A stretch of DNA of 10,884 nucleotides. Source: Treponema sp. (lineage in GTDB: Bacteria; Spirochaetota; Spirochaetia; Treponematales; Breznakiellaceae). The position numbers and the translations under genes are program-made. Every line of letters starts with the position of its first letter. Position 1 is the first letter of the stretch. Under the pieces are notes generated by a model. It was not told the origin of the DNA and did not search any database. It saw only the letters and a list, made by a program, of their open reading frames with translations. Shown one piece after another: positions 1 to 6,942 of this stretch. The DNA lies in the NCBI GenBank assembly GCA_031283905.1, contig JAITAW010000168.1:1-10884 (forward strand), read 5' to 3'.

Positions 1-1
1 A

Positions 2-3000
2 ACCTTGGTTGCCTATGGCGCGGCCTTATCCATAGATGAATTATTCCCGGACCGGCGCCAGAACTTTGACTTTAGCCGCGGGATTGCCGCGCTCTCGAAG
101 TTCCACGCGGGGCTTCAGCATGAAGGGCATGAACCTAAGCGGGTCTTTTTTGAGAGTCCCGCAGAACGGGCGGAATTCGAGGCTCGGCATAGCCTGCCCC
201 AGATTCCGGAGTATGCCGGACCCTCCGGGCAAGCCCTTCGAGTGTATCTGGGGATTGACGCCGGGTCCACCACCAGCAAACTGGTGCTCTTGGATGAACA
301 AGAGCAGGTGGTAGACCGTTTTTATGCCAATAACCAAGGGGATCCCCTACGGGTCATGCAAAGGGCGCTGTTGGATTTGCGGGAAAAGTACCAAGCGGCA
401 GGTACGCCGCTGGAAGTCATGGCGGTGGGAACCACCGGCTATGGAGAACTGCTCTTTGATAAAGCCTTTGGCGCGGATTACCATACTGTAGAAACCGTCG
501 CCCATGCCACGGCAGCGCAAAAATACGCCCCTCAGGTGAGCTTCATCTTAGACATTGGCGGGCAGGACATGAAAGCCATCAGCATAGACCAGGGGATTGT
601 GACGAATATCACTGTAAACGAAGCCTGCTCTTCGGGGTGCGGCTCCTTTCTGGAGAATTTTGCCCGAAATCTGAACATTCCCCTGGAACGCATCAGTGAG
701 GCCGCGTTTAGCTCTACTAATCCTGCGGAACTGGGGAGTCGGTGTACAGTGTTTATGAACAGTACGGTTATTACCGAGCAGAAAAACGGCAAGCAGCCGG
801 AAGACATTATGGCGGGCTTGTGCCGTTCCATTGTTGAGAATGTGTTTACCAAGGTGGTGCGGGTTTCTAATTTTGTCACTCTGGGAGATCAGATTATGGT
901 CCAGGGCGGGACATTCAAAAACAACGCCGTCTTGCGGGCATTGGAGCAATACATCGGGAAACCGGTGATTCGGGCCCCGTATCCGGGAGAAATGGGGGCT
1001 ATCGGCATTGCCCTGTTGACCAAACGCAAGCTCACGGAAGCGGGAATCACCCCCCCCCCCCCCCGATGTCATTCAGGTAAAACCCGATTCATCGGCTTTG
1101 ATGCGCTTAAGCATCTTGATTACACTCAGGAATCCAATGTAACTTGTCCCTTCTGCGCCAATAATTGCAGCCGTATTCTGGTGCGTTTTTCCAACGGCAC
1201 GACCTGGGTTACGGGAAATCGTTGTGAGCGCGGGGAACTCTTGGGGGATCCACAGGATCCGGACCTGCGGAAACGGGTGCAAGAGGTAAGCGTCCATATG
1301 GAGGCGGTTCCAGACATGGTAGCCCTGCGGGAAACCTTGCTTTTTAAGGATTATCCGGTTGACATCCTGACAGCCCAACAGAATTGCACCATTGGCTTGC
1401 CCCGGGCGCTGGACTTTTGGCGAACCATGCCTTTTTTCACCACTTTTTTTCATGCCTTGGGATTCAAAACCAAGATATCCCGTCCCAGTTCCCGTAAGCT
1501 CTTTGAAGAGGGGCTGCCCTTTGTGGCCTCTGATACGGTGTGTTTTCCGGCGAAGCTGGTACACGGACACCTGCGCGACTTGGCGGAATCCGGGGTTGAT
1601 CGGGTGTTCCTCCCGCTCTTTTGCCGGCTCCCCTCAGAGAACCCCGATCCCCAGAGCACTTATACCTGTCCGGTATTAAAGGGCTATCCCCTGGTGGTGA
1701 AATACTCCGAAGACCCCCAGCGGCGCTGGAAGCTCCCCTTGGATACGCCGGTGTTTCACTGGTTCAAAAGGCGGGACCGGAACCTGCAACTGTGCCGGTA
1801 TATGCGGGAAACCTTTGGCATTCCTCCTGCTCTCAGCCGCAAGGCTATTGTTCAGGCGGATGCGGCTCTGGCGGCTTTCAATGCCGCTTTAACCTGTGAA
1901 GGAGCGCGGATCATTGACCAGGCAGAAAAAAACGGACAATTCGCGGTGGTTTTGGCAGGGAGACACTACCAGTTTGACACCTTGGTGAACCATCAACTAT
2001 CCCGTTATTTCACCGGCATAGGCATTCCGGTGGTAACGGTGGATGCCCTGCCCGGAGTGCAACAGGTGGATCTGCGCAAAACCCGGTTGGACATCACCAA
2101 CAGCAACCACGCCCGGCTGCTGGCCGGCGCGATTATCGCTGCGGAGCATCCCGCTTTGGAATACGTGGAGATATTCAGCTTTGGCTGCGGTCATGATGCG
2201 CTGTATACCGATGAAGTAAGCAGGCTTTTGCAGACCATCTCAGGAAAATCGCCGCTGATCTTGAAACTGGATGAGAGCGATATTACCGGTCCCTTGCGAA
2301 TCCGGGTGCGTTCCTTTATTGAAACCGTACAGATTCGCAGAAATAAGCAGCGGCAAGGGATTGCTCCGCATGTCATACGGGAACTGCCGGAGCCTTACAC
2401 GGTACGATTTGCCAAAAAAGATATATCCTATAAAACCGTGCTGGTACCGAATGTGAGTCAGGGGTTTTGTAAAATTGTTACCGCCGCGCTCAGGCAGGAA
2501 GGGCTTAAAGCCGAACCTCTTCCCTTGGGAGATAAAGAAGCCATGCGGTACGGCAAACGGTACGTCCATAATGACGCTTGTTTTCCCGCGCAAATGATCA
2601 TCGGCGAGGCGATTGCCGCACTGAAAAGCGGGCGCTATGATCCGGCGGATGTGGTGGTAGGTACGGGTAAGACCCTCTGCGATTGCCGACTGGTCAATTA
2701 TATGGCTCTCACCAGAAGCGCGTTGGACGAAGCCGGATACCCGCATGTGCCGATTCTTTCCACTGATTTTCTTGACATCAAAAATATGCATCCCGCGTTT
2801 CGGTTTACCAAGATTACCTACGCCCGAATCGCGTGGTGTTTGATGATGGCCGATGTGTTGGAAGATTTGCGCCGAAAGATACGCCCCTACGAAAAGATTC
2901 CCGGAGAAACCGACAAGGTGGTGGAGGATGGCATTGACGCCATCTGCGCCGCCTTGCATCGCCGGGGGATGTTCGGCGCCTTAGAGGCCTACAAAAAAGC

Positions 3001-3712
3001 CCTCCGCCGGCTCTGCGGCGTCCGGTACGACCGGACTTCCCGCAGGCGCCAAGTCTTCATCACCGGGGAATACCTTTTAACCTTTCACCCGGGATCCAAT
3101 TATCATATTGAGACCTACCTGGAGCAACACCAGATGGAAGTGGTCCTGCCCCGAATGTACGACATTTACCGCAACTTGCTGATCTTTCACACGATTTCTG
3201 AAGTGAAAGATTTTAAGGTGCGCCACAGTCTTGGCGATATCCTCTATGCCTTTGGAGGGGATGCTTATTCTGATATTGCTCTGGACATCATCGAAAAGGC
3301 CGCCTCAGTTCACCCCTTATTTGAGCCGTCTATGAGGCTTCCCCAGATGGCGGATCTGAGCGACCCCATCATCCATAGGTCCATTCAGTCTGGAGAAGGC
3401 TTCATCATGGCCGCGGACTTGTTGCACCACGCACGGAAAGGGATCCGCTCTTTTGTTATTCTACAGCCCTTTGGCTGTCTTCCGAACCATGTGTGCGGAC
3501 GGGGACTTATCAAGCGCATTAAAGAAGAACACCCGGAAATCCAAGCGCTGCCCTTGGATTACGATCCCGATACGAGCTTTGCCAACATTGAAAACCGGCT
3601 ACAAATGCTCATTATGAACGCGAGCGTAGCGGGCGGCGTCCATGCGGCGGACGCGGTCCGCGACACGGATGCCGTGAGCGCCGCTTCCCATCAGGTTTTG
3701 AGCAATGTTTGA
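2..3712 (+). CDS. 2-hydroxyacyl-CoA dehydratase activase-like giant protein (5' partial)
   Basis: This is the C-terminal part of a BadF/BadG/BcrA/BcrD-type ATPase fused to DUF2229-like and HgdB-like regions. Family members activate 2-hydroxyacyl-CoA dehydratases or reduce double-cubane proteins by ATP-driven electron transfer; the substrate of these giant fusions is generally unknown. Numbering from base 5, the phosphate loop GIDAGSTTSK is at residues 83-92 and DIGGQDMKAI lies near 183. The two cysteines expected to bind the activase [4Fe-4S] cluster are in NEACSSGCG (C208) and SRCTVF (C247). A CPFCANNC cysteine motif follows near 380, then IGLPRALDFW near 460 and an HNDACFPAQ segment near 855. 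Related proteins run to roughly 1400-1500 residues with a second ATPase domain at the N terminus, so the real start lies upstream; the TTG at base 5 is only the first possible start in view. A poly-C run encodes the linker after the ATPase domain. The stop overlaps the next gene by 8 bases. Confidence 0.93.
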   Translation, partial: TLVAYGAALSIDELFPDRRQNFDFSRGIAALSKFHAGLQHEGHEPKRVFFESPAERAEFEARHSLPQIPEYAGPSGQALRVYLGIDAGSTTSKLVLLDEQEQVVDRFYANNQGDPLRVMQRALLDLREKYQAAGTPLEVMAVGTTGYGELLFDKAFGADYHTVETVAHATAAQKYAPQVSFILDIGGQDMKAISIDQGIVTNITVNEACSSGCGSFLENFARNLNIPLERISEAAFSSTNPAELGSRCTVFMNSTVITEQKNGKQPEDIMAGLCRSIVENVFTKVVRVSNFVTLGDQIMVQGGTFKNNAVLRALEQYIGKPVIRAPYPGEMGAIGIALLTKRKLTEAGITPPPPRCHSGKTRFIGFDALKHLDYTQESNVTCPFCANNCSRILVRFSNGTTWVTGNRCERGELLGDPQDPDLRKRVQEVSVHMEAVPDMVALRETLLFKDYPVDILTAQQNCTIGLPRALDFWRTMPFFTTFFHALGFKTKISRPSSRKLFEEGLPFVASDTVCFPAKLVHGHLRDLAESGVDRVFLPLFCRLPSENPDPQSTYTCPVLKGYPLVVKYSEDPQRRWKLPLDTPVFHWFKRRDRNLQLCRYMRETFGIPPALSRKAIVQADAALAAFNAALTCEGARIIDQAEKNGQFAVVLAGRHYQFDTLVNHQLSRYFTGIGIPVVTVDALPGVQQVDLRKTRLDITNSNHARLLAGAIIAAEHPALEYVEIFSFGCGHDALYTDEVSRLLQTISGKSPLILKLDESDITGPLRIRVRSFIETVQIRRNKQRQGIAPHVIRELPEPYTVRFAKKDISYKTVLVPNVSQGFCKIVTAALRQEGLKAEPLPLGDKEAMRYGKRYVHNDACFPAQMIIGEAIAALKSGRYDPADVVVGTGKTLCDCRLVNYMALTRSALDEAGYPHVPILSTDFLDIKNMHPAFRFTKITYARIAWCLMMADVLEDLRRKIRPYEKIPGETDKVVEDGIDAICAALHRRGMFGALEAYKKALRRLCGVRYDRTSRRRQVFITGEYLLTFHPGSNYHIETYLEQHQMEVVLPRMYDIYRNLLIFHTISEVKDFKVRHSLGDILYAFGGDAYSDIALDIIEKAASVHPLFEPSMRLPQMADLSDPIIHRSIQSGEGFIMAADLLHHARKGIRSFVILQPFGCLPNHVCGRGLIKRIKEEHPEIQALPLDYDPDTSFANIENRLQMLIMNASVAGGVHAADAVRDTDAVSAASHQVLSNV
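1050..1064 (+). repeat. poly(C) tract of 15 bases inside the activase gene
   Basis: Fifteen consecutive C residues encode the end of T349, four prolines and the first base of R354, between the ATPase domain and the cysteine-rich segment. The reading frame is open as given. A run of this length is prone to slipped-strand changes and to sequencing miscalls. A change of one or two bases would truncate the protein after the ATPase domain. Confidence 0.9.
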
Positions 3713-4280
3713 ACTTTTGCATATGAACGCGGAACAGGGGATATTCTCGTTTTTCTTTTTCTCCTTTAGCGGATGGATGGGCGAAACGATCATGGAGTCT
3801 GTGGTTCGCCGGCGTTTTGTGAGCAAGGGGGTGTTTGCCGGCCCCTGGATTCCGGTGCATGGAGTCGGCGCGTTTGTGGTCTATGGGGCGTTGGGTCCCT
3901 TCAAAGCCTATCCGGTGTTGGTATTTGCGATGGGAGTGCTGATCTGTACGGGCGTGGAATACGCGGCGGCTCTGTTTCTGGAAAACGTATTTCATACTCG
4001 CGGCTGGGATTACGACACATATCCCTTTACCAAACGGTACAATTATAAACGGCGGGTTGCCCTTGCCACGTCCCTCTTTTTTGGCTTGGTAGCGGCCAGC
4101 GTGGTGTATTTCTATTGGGACATTCCCTTGCGGATTATAAATGTTCTTGAACCCGCGCTGCTCTTCCGGGTTGACGCCCTCTTGACAGGGCTTTTCGCGC
4201 TGGATGTGTTTTTAACCGCCCGCAAGTGCATCAAGAATTACCGCACCGGCATTCCCAATAAGACGGTCGGTTTGGAATGA
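3705..4280 (+). CDS. CmpB-like multi-pass membrane protein (putative ABC-transporter type IV family)
   Basis: The 191-residue protein matches the family named 'putative ABC transporter permease' or CmpB (Pfam ABC_trans_CmpB). Visible hallmarks are FSGWMGETIMES near residues 20-31, KGVFAGPWIPVHGVGA at 41-56, the acidic EY and LE pairs in the third membrane segment, and GWDYDTYPF around 98-106, which corresponds to the family's W-D-Y-S motif. Four to five hydrophobic segments are apparent (about 10-30, 50-65, 70-92, 118-137 and 145-170), so it should sit in the inner membrane. Despite the family name, transport activity is not established. It starts 8 bases inside the activase gene and its stop overlaps the HD gene as ATGA, which indicates translational coupling. 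An alternative in-frame ATG at 3723 would shorten it by six residues; neither start has a strong ribosome-binding site. Confidence 0.85.
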   Translation: MFELLHMNAEQGIFSFFFFSFSGWMGETIMESVVRRRFVSKGVFAGPWIPVHGVGAFVVYGALGPFKAYPVLVFAMGVLICTGVEYAAALFLENVFHTRGWDYDTYPFTKRYNYKRRVALATSLFFGLVAASVVYFYWDIPLRIINVLEPALLFRVDALLTGLFALDVFLTARKCIKNYRTGIPNKTVGLE

Positions 4281-4720
4281 AAGATTCCGCGCTCTTTGAG
4301 AGCTTGTCGCGGGAAATTCTTGGAAGCCCGGTGTTTGGGCAATGTAAAAACTTTATGCAGCACGGCAAGGTGTCGGTATATGCTCATAGCCTTTCGGTGT
4401 CCCGCATGAGTTTCACCATGGCGGAAGGGATTGCGGGGCTTGACCTCAGAAGCCTCGTCCGGGCGGCTTTGTTGCATGACTTTTTCTTATACGACTGGCA
4501 TGTTCCGGAGAAGATGTGGTCATTGCATGGCTGGACCCATCCGGTAACTGCGGCGCGGAACGCCAGGACCTATTTTCATGTGTCGGATAAAGAGTTCTCC
4601 CTGATCCGTACTCACATGTGGCCCTTCACCTTGTTGCATCCTCCGGCATACCGGGAAGGCTGGATTCTTTGTTTTGCGGACAAGGTTTGTTCCGCCATAG
4701 AAACTCTGTTTAGACGCTGA
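4277..4720 (+). CDS. HD-domain protein (probable metal-dependent phosphohydrolase)
   Basis: The 147-residue protein carries the HD superfamily signature: H37 in YAHSLSVSR, the H67-D68 pair in AALLHDFFLYDW, further histidines at 84, 88 and 113, and a distal D135 in CFADKVCS. This is the expected spacing of a metal-binding HD fold with no other domain. The family hydrolyses phosphate esters or nucleotides, but the substrate here cannot be read from sequence. Its start codon overlaps the stop of the CmpB-like gene (ATGA), so the two are almost certainly co-translated. Small HD proteins next to CmpB-like membrane proteins are a recurrent arrangement in anaerobic bacteria, which suggests a joint but unknown role. 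Its length is typical for a stand-alone HD protein. Confidence 0.85.
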   Translation: MKDSALFESLSREILGSPVFGQCKNFMQHGKVSVYAHSLSVSRMSFTMAEGIAGLDLRSLVRAALLHDFFLYDWHVPEKMWSLHGWTHPVTAARNARTYFHVSDKEFSLIRTHMWPFTLLHPPAYREGWILCFADKVCSAIETLFRR

Positions 4721-5049
4721 ACCCCGCCCGATGTGGCTTTCGGCGGGCATCACCGTTAAGCCGCAGACAAACACCGCCACGCTCAATATCGGGCGCCGTT
4801 TTAGTAGACCGGTCTTTTTAACGTTTACACCCCAACAATACCGCTCCCGGACAAGTCATTACTACTCTATGCCAAAGCCGCATGGTTAGTCTGCACACTA
4901 CGCGGTGCGGAGTCGCCGCCCGTTGTTACTTACCTACGCGCTTATACAAACAGGCAGATACACAGACCTATGCGCTTGCCTTATAATGTCCCGCCTCTAT
5001 GCGTTTTGAGGCCTATGCATTTGTGAAAAGAAAGGCGGAGCGCCCTCCC
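4721..5049. other. Intergenic stretch between convergent genes
   Basis: No convincing gene is visible on either strand. It starts with a bulged hairpin (4723-4747: 8 pairs around TGTGGCTT) just after the HD stop, but without a following T run, so it is only a weak terminator candidate. A perfect 10-bp palindrome AGACCGGTCT lies at 4806-4815. Next to the FliL-like stop, read on the minus strand, GGCG-CTC-CGCC is followed by TTTCTTTT (about 5026-5044), a weak candidate terminator for that gene. The remainder shows no motif I recognise. Confidence 0.5.
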
Positions 5050-5583
5050 CTATTCTATCATCATAAAATCGTTGAAGTACAACAGGGGTATGCGTCCCAG
5101 TTTCAGGACGCCGTTGTATTGGTTCAACAATTCAGCCTTCACCGCGTCCTCGCCCAAATCCCGCAATTCCTCCGCCGATCGGTTGTTGAAAAAGGCCAAC
5201 GTGATGTTTCTAAAGTCCACGATTTTGGAGACGAGTTCTTCGGTAAAGGGAACGTCTTCTCTATTGTACGGAAACATGATGGATACTATTGCGGTTTGAT
5301 TGTCCGCGGTGAAGGTTCGTATGCGTCCTATGGCGGAGAAGACGTTGTCCGCCGCCGAAACGTCCGGCGCGGACGGCTCCTGTTCCGGAAGCGCGTACAC
5401 GGGTTTGCCTTTGGCAAAACTTCTTGAAATGACGGTATATACCGTTACTGAGACGATTGTCAACGCCACAAGAGCGGCCGTAACCCGCAGGCAACGGTAC
5501 AGGACGATGCTTGCGGCTGACGCCGCTCCGTAGACGGCGCGGGTTACGGTACTACCGGCGGTGTTTTTGTCGCTTTTACGCAT
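5050..5583 (-). CDS. FliL-like single-pass membrane protein
   Basis: Read from the ATG at 5583 the protein has 177 residues. It has a basic cytoplasmic N terminus, one hydrophobic segment (about 33-53), a short proline/serine linker, then a periplasmic domain of about 110 residues. That domain ends in a helix and the strand LGRIPLLYFNDFMMIE, closely resembling the end of FliL, the flagellar motor-associated protein near the stator. The start is chosen at 5583, not at the upstream ATG at 5643, because a good promoter (5605-5633) lies between them and AAAAGG precedes 5583 by six bases. No flagellar gene is nearby, so this is probably a FliL-family paralogue and not the fliL of the motor operon; its job is unknown. 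Downstream on the same strand there is only intergenic DNA. Confidence 0.7.
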   Translation of the reverse strand: MRKSDKNTAGSTVTRAVYGAASAASIVLYRCLRVTAALVALTIVSVTVYTVISRSFAKGKPVYALPEQEPSAPDVSAADNVFSAIGRIRTFTADNQTAIVSIMFPYNREDVPFTEELVSKIVDFRNITLAFFNNRSAEELRDLGEDAVKAELLNQYNGVLKLGRIPLLYFNDFMMIE

Positions 5584-5604
5584 GGCTTTCCTTTTATGAA
5601 CGCT

Positions 5605-5633
5605 AGTATATGATAGAATGGAGAAATTGTAAA
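5605..5633 (-). promoter_or_regulatory. Sigma-70-type promoter for the FliL-like gene
   Basis: On the minus strand the -35 hexamer TTTACA (5628-5633) and -10 hexamer TATACT (5605-5610) are separated by exactly 17 bases. Predicted initiation near 5598 leaves a leader of about 15 bases holding the ribosome-binding site AAAAGG (5590-5595) before the ATG at 5583. Confidence 0.7.
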
Positions 5634-5640
5634 GCAAGCG

Positions 5641-5990
5641 CAATCGAAGCGGAGCCGTACAGCGGCATTACGCGCGTCCGCCAAGAACGGATGTTTGCGG
5701 CAACGGTTATCATCATTCAATCCGTTAATGCCGGTGTCAAGCCATGTTATCAGTTCTGTGATCCATGTCTTTAAGGAAGCGATTGAAGCCGCTTGATTTA
5801 TATTGTGCTTCCATCTTTTGGTGTCAAGCAGTTTGGCTTCTTGTACATAAGCGGAACGCTCGTCAATATACGTCAGTAAAGAAGAACGCAGGCGTTTTTT
5901 ATTTCATTCCAGCGCGCTTTTACTTTACCGGCAAACTAGGGGTCTTGATGAGCGCATTAAGCAAGGTACGATTGTCTATACCGACATGTT
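5641..5990 (-). pseudogene. CotH-kinase-like C-terminal fragment, frameshifted
   Basis: On the minus strand a protein-like sequence runs through three frames: NALIKTPS (near 5940-5960), then GKVKARWNEIK (about 5901-5932), then LTYIDERSAYVQEAKLLDTK and W-rich helices to ITWLDTGINGL (about 5720-5880). The order 'TPSF..KVKARWNE', 'YIDE', 'RW' and 'LKTWI..WLD' matches the C-terminal helical part of CotH-family kinases, which phosphorylate surface or coat proteins; this is my recognition, not a search. Restoring one T at the run 5933-5935 and one A at the run 5895-5900 (minus-strand bases) joins the three frames. No start is identifiable and upstream frames are also broken, so only a remnant remains. 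The FliL-like promoter lies at its 3' edge. Homopolymer sequencing errors could account for the two shifts but not for the missing N-terminal portion. Confidence 0.5.
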
Positions 5991-6036
5991 TTCGCCGTTT
6001 CGGCGACAATGGCGTTCTCCGTGACGGCTGAAATTC

Positions 6037-6065
6037 TTGTCGTTTTTTTTATAAAACCATAAAAT
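6037..6065 (+). promoter_or_regulatory. Probable promoter of the ECF/ABC-2 operon
   Basis: TTGTCG (6037-6042) and TAAAAT (6060-6065) are separated by 17 bases containing a T8 run. It is the best sigma-70-like pair upstream of the operon and implies a leader of about 100 bases. The operon's own ECF sigma factor may use a different promoter that I cannot recognise. Confidence 0.45.
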
Positions 6066-6103
6066 ATTTCCCCGTTTCATTCGTCTACCAAGGTAAGGAG
6101 TAA

Positions 6104-6154
6104 GCACAAACCGGCGGTTTGTGTTCGATTCAAGTCCACGGCCAAAAGGCCGCG
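6104..6154 (+). promoter_or_regulatory. Two inverted repeats in the operon leader
   Basis: CACAAACC-GGC-GGTTTGTG (6105-6123) is a perfect 8-bp inverted repeat, and CGGCC-AAAA-GGCCG (6139-6152) a 5-bp one. Both lie between the predicted transcription start (about 6072) and the first ORF, whose ribosome-binding site AGAGG is at 6161-6165. They could be an operator, or hairpins that act in the leader RNA; nothing in the sequence decides between these. Confidence 0.45.
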
Positions 6155-6173
6155 TAATAGAGAGGTTACAACT

Positions 6174-6584
6174 ATGAACAAAGATTTCTTCAAAATCCGG
6201 TTTTTAGGACTTTTGATAGCCCTTGCCGTGATTGCCGGTTCCAGCATCGTTGCCATGCTGCTGTGGAACGCCCTCATGCCGGGCATCTTCGCCCTGCCGG
6301 TGTTGAATTACTGGCAAACCCTGGGGCTTGCCGTGCTTTGCCGCATCTTTTTGGGCGGAATACCCCTCGGACATATTGCCCTCGGGTTCGGACAGGGCGG
6401 ACGGGATTTTCACCACGGCAACAAAATGCGGGAAAAATGGATGGCCATGAGCGATGAGGAACGGAAAGCCTTCATCGAAAAGGAAGGAGATTTTCGCGCT
6501 CTGTTCCATGACCGGTTCTCTCACCTGCACCGGTTTTATGAAAAACCGGAAACCGCCGGAAAAAAGGATGAAGACCATGAATAA
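6174..6584 (+). CDS. Small membrane protein of ECF sigma/ABC operons
   Basis: The 136-residue protein has two hydrophobic segments (about 10-33 and 45-68), followed by a charged, histidine-rich cytoplasmic tail (REKWMAMSDEERKAF, then FHDRFSHLHRFYEKPE). The pattern 'LLWNALMPGIFALPVLNYWQTLGL' in its two halves, then a short glycine-rich turn and the REKW/DEER tail, is that of a widespread uncharacterised family that I associate with ECF sigma factor operons in Bacteroidetes and treponemes. It may be a membrane partner or regulator of the sigma factor, but no function is established. A good ribosome-binding site (AGAGG, 8 bases from ATG) supports the start. Its last 8 bases overlap the ATPase gene. 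It seems intact, unlike two of its operon partners. Confidence 0.75.
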   Translation: MNKDFFKIRFLGLLIALAVIAGSSIVAMLLWNALMPGIFALPVLNYWQTLGLAVLCRIFLGGIPLGHIALGFGQGGRDFHHGNKMREKWMAMSDEERKAFIEKEGDFRALFHDRFSHLHRFYEKPETAGKKDEDHE

Positions 6585-6942
6585 GCCGGTAATCACCGTT
6601 ACAAACCTTACGAAGCGGTATAAAAACGCCGCTCTTCCGGCAGTGGACAATATCAGTTTTTCGGTGGGGGAAGGGGAGTTTTTCGCCTTCCTTGGGCAGA
6701 ACGGCGCGGGGAAAACAACGACCATTTCCATTTTGACCACCACCCTCGCCAAAACATCCGGCAGCGTGAACATTGCCGGTTACGACCTCGACCGCGAATC
6801 CCGGCAGGTGCGAAACCACATCCTGATACAAAAGGGAACCATTGTTTTTCAGGGCGCTCCCGCGGAACTGAAAAAATCTTTTCAGAGCGAATCCCTGGAA
6901 GACGCCTACGTCGGGCTTTTGGCTGAAGGAGGCCGGCAATGA
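6577..6942 (+). CDS. ABC-2 exporter ATP-binding protein with a large internal deletion
   Basis: This 121-residue protein is the two ends of a DrrA-type ATPase joined in frame. The first ~82 residues carry the A-loop region and Walker A (GQNGAGKTT, 40-48) up to 'RQVRNHI'. The next residues are 'LIQKGTIVFQGAPAELKK', which normally follow the H-loop near the end of the domain, then the DrrA-like tail ESLEDAYVGLL. The Q-loop, the LSGGQ signature, Walker B, D-loop and H-loop (some 120 residues or more) are absent, so it cannot hydrolyse ATP as a normal ABC ATPase. The junction is near 6818-6826. The start at 6577 is favoured by AAGG nine bases upstream; it overlaps the previous gene by 8 bases and the permease by ATGA. 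The deletion may be real decay or an assembly collapse. Confidence 0.8.
   Translation: MNKPVITVTNLTKRYKNAALPAVDNISFSVGEGEFFAFLGQNGAGKTTTISILTTTLAKTSGSVNIAGYDLDRESRQVRNHILIQKGTIVFQGAPAELKKSFQSESLEDAYVGLLAEGGRQ

Noticed and set aside
4520..4786. Minus-strand ORF with a signal-peptide-like start (KRRPILSVAVFVCGL)
   Set aside because: It lies mostly antisense to the HD gene, and no family resemblance continues after the hydrophobic stretch.
4959..4987. Perfect TATAAT at 4982-4987 as a promoter
   Set aside because: No acceptable -35 hexamer 16-18 bases upstream, and plus-strand transcription would only run antisense to the FliL-like gene.
5941..5990. Plus-strand reading LDERIKQGTIVYTD resembling the DDE region of IS transposases
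   Set aside because: It extends for only about 15 residues, while the opposite strand of the same bases continues into a long CotH-like sequence with conserved tryptophans.
6116..6140. GTTCGATTC resembling a tRNA T-loop
   Set aside because: The flanking bases do not form a T stem, no acceptor or anticodon arm is present, and the preceding bases belong to a separate inverted repeat.
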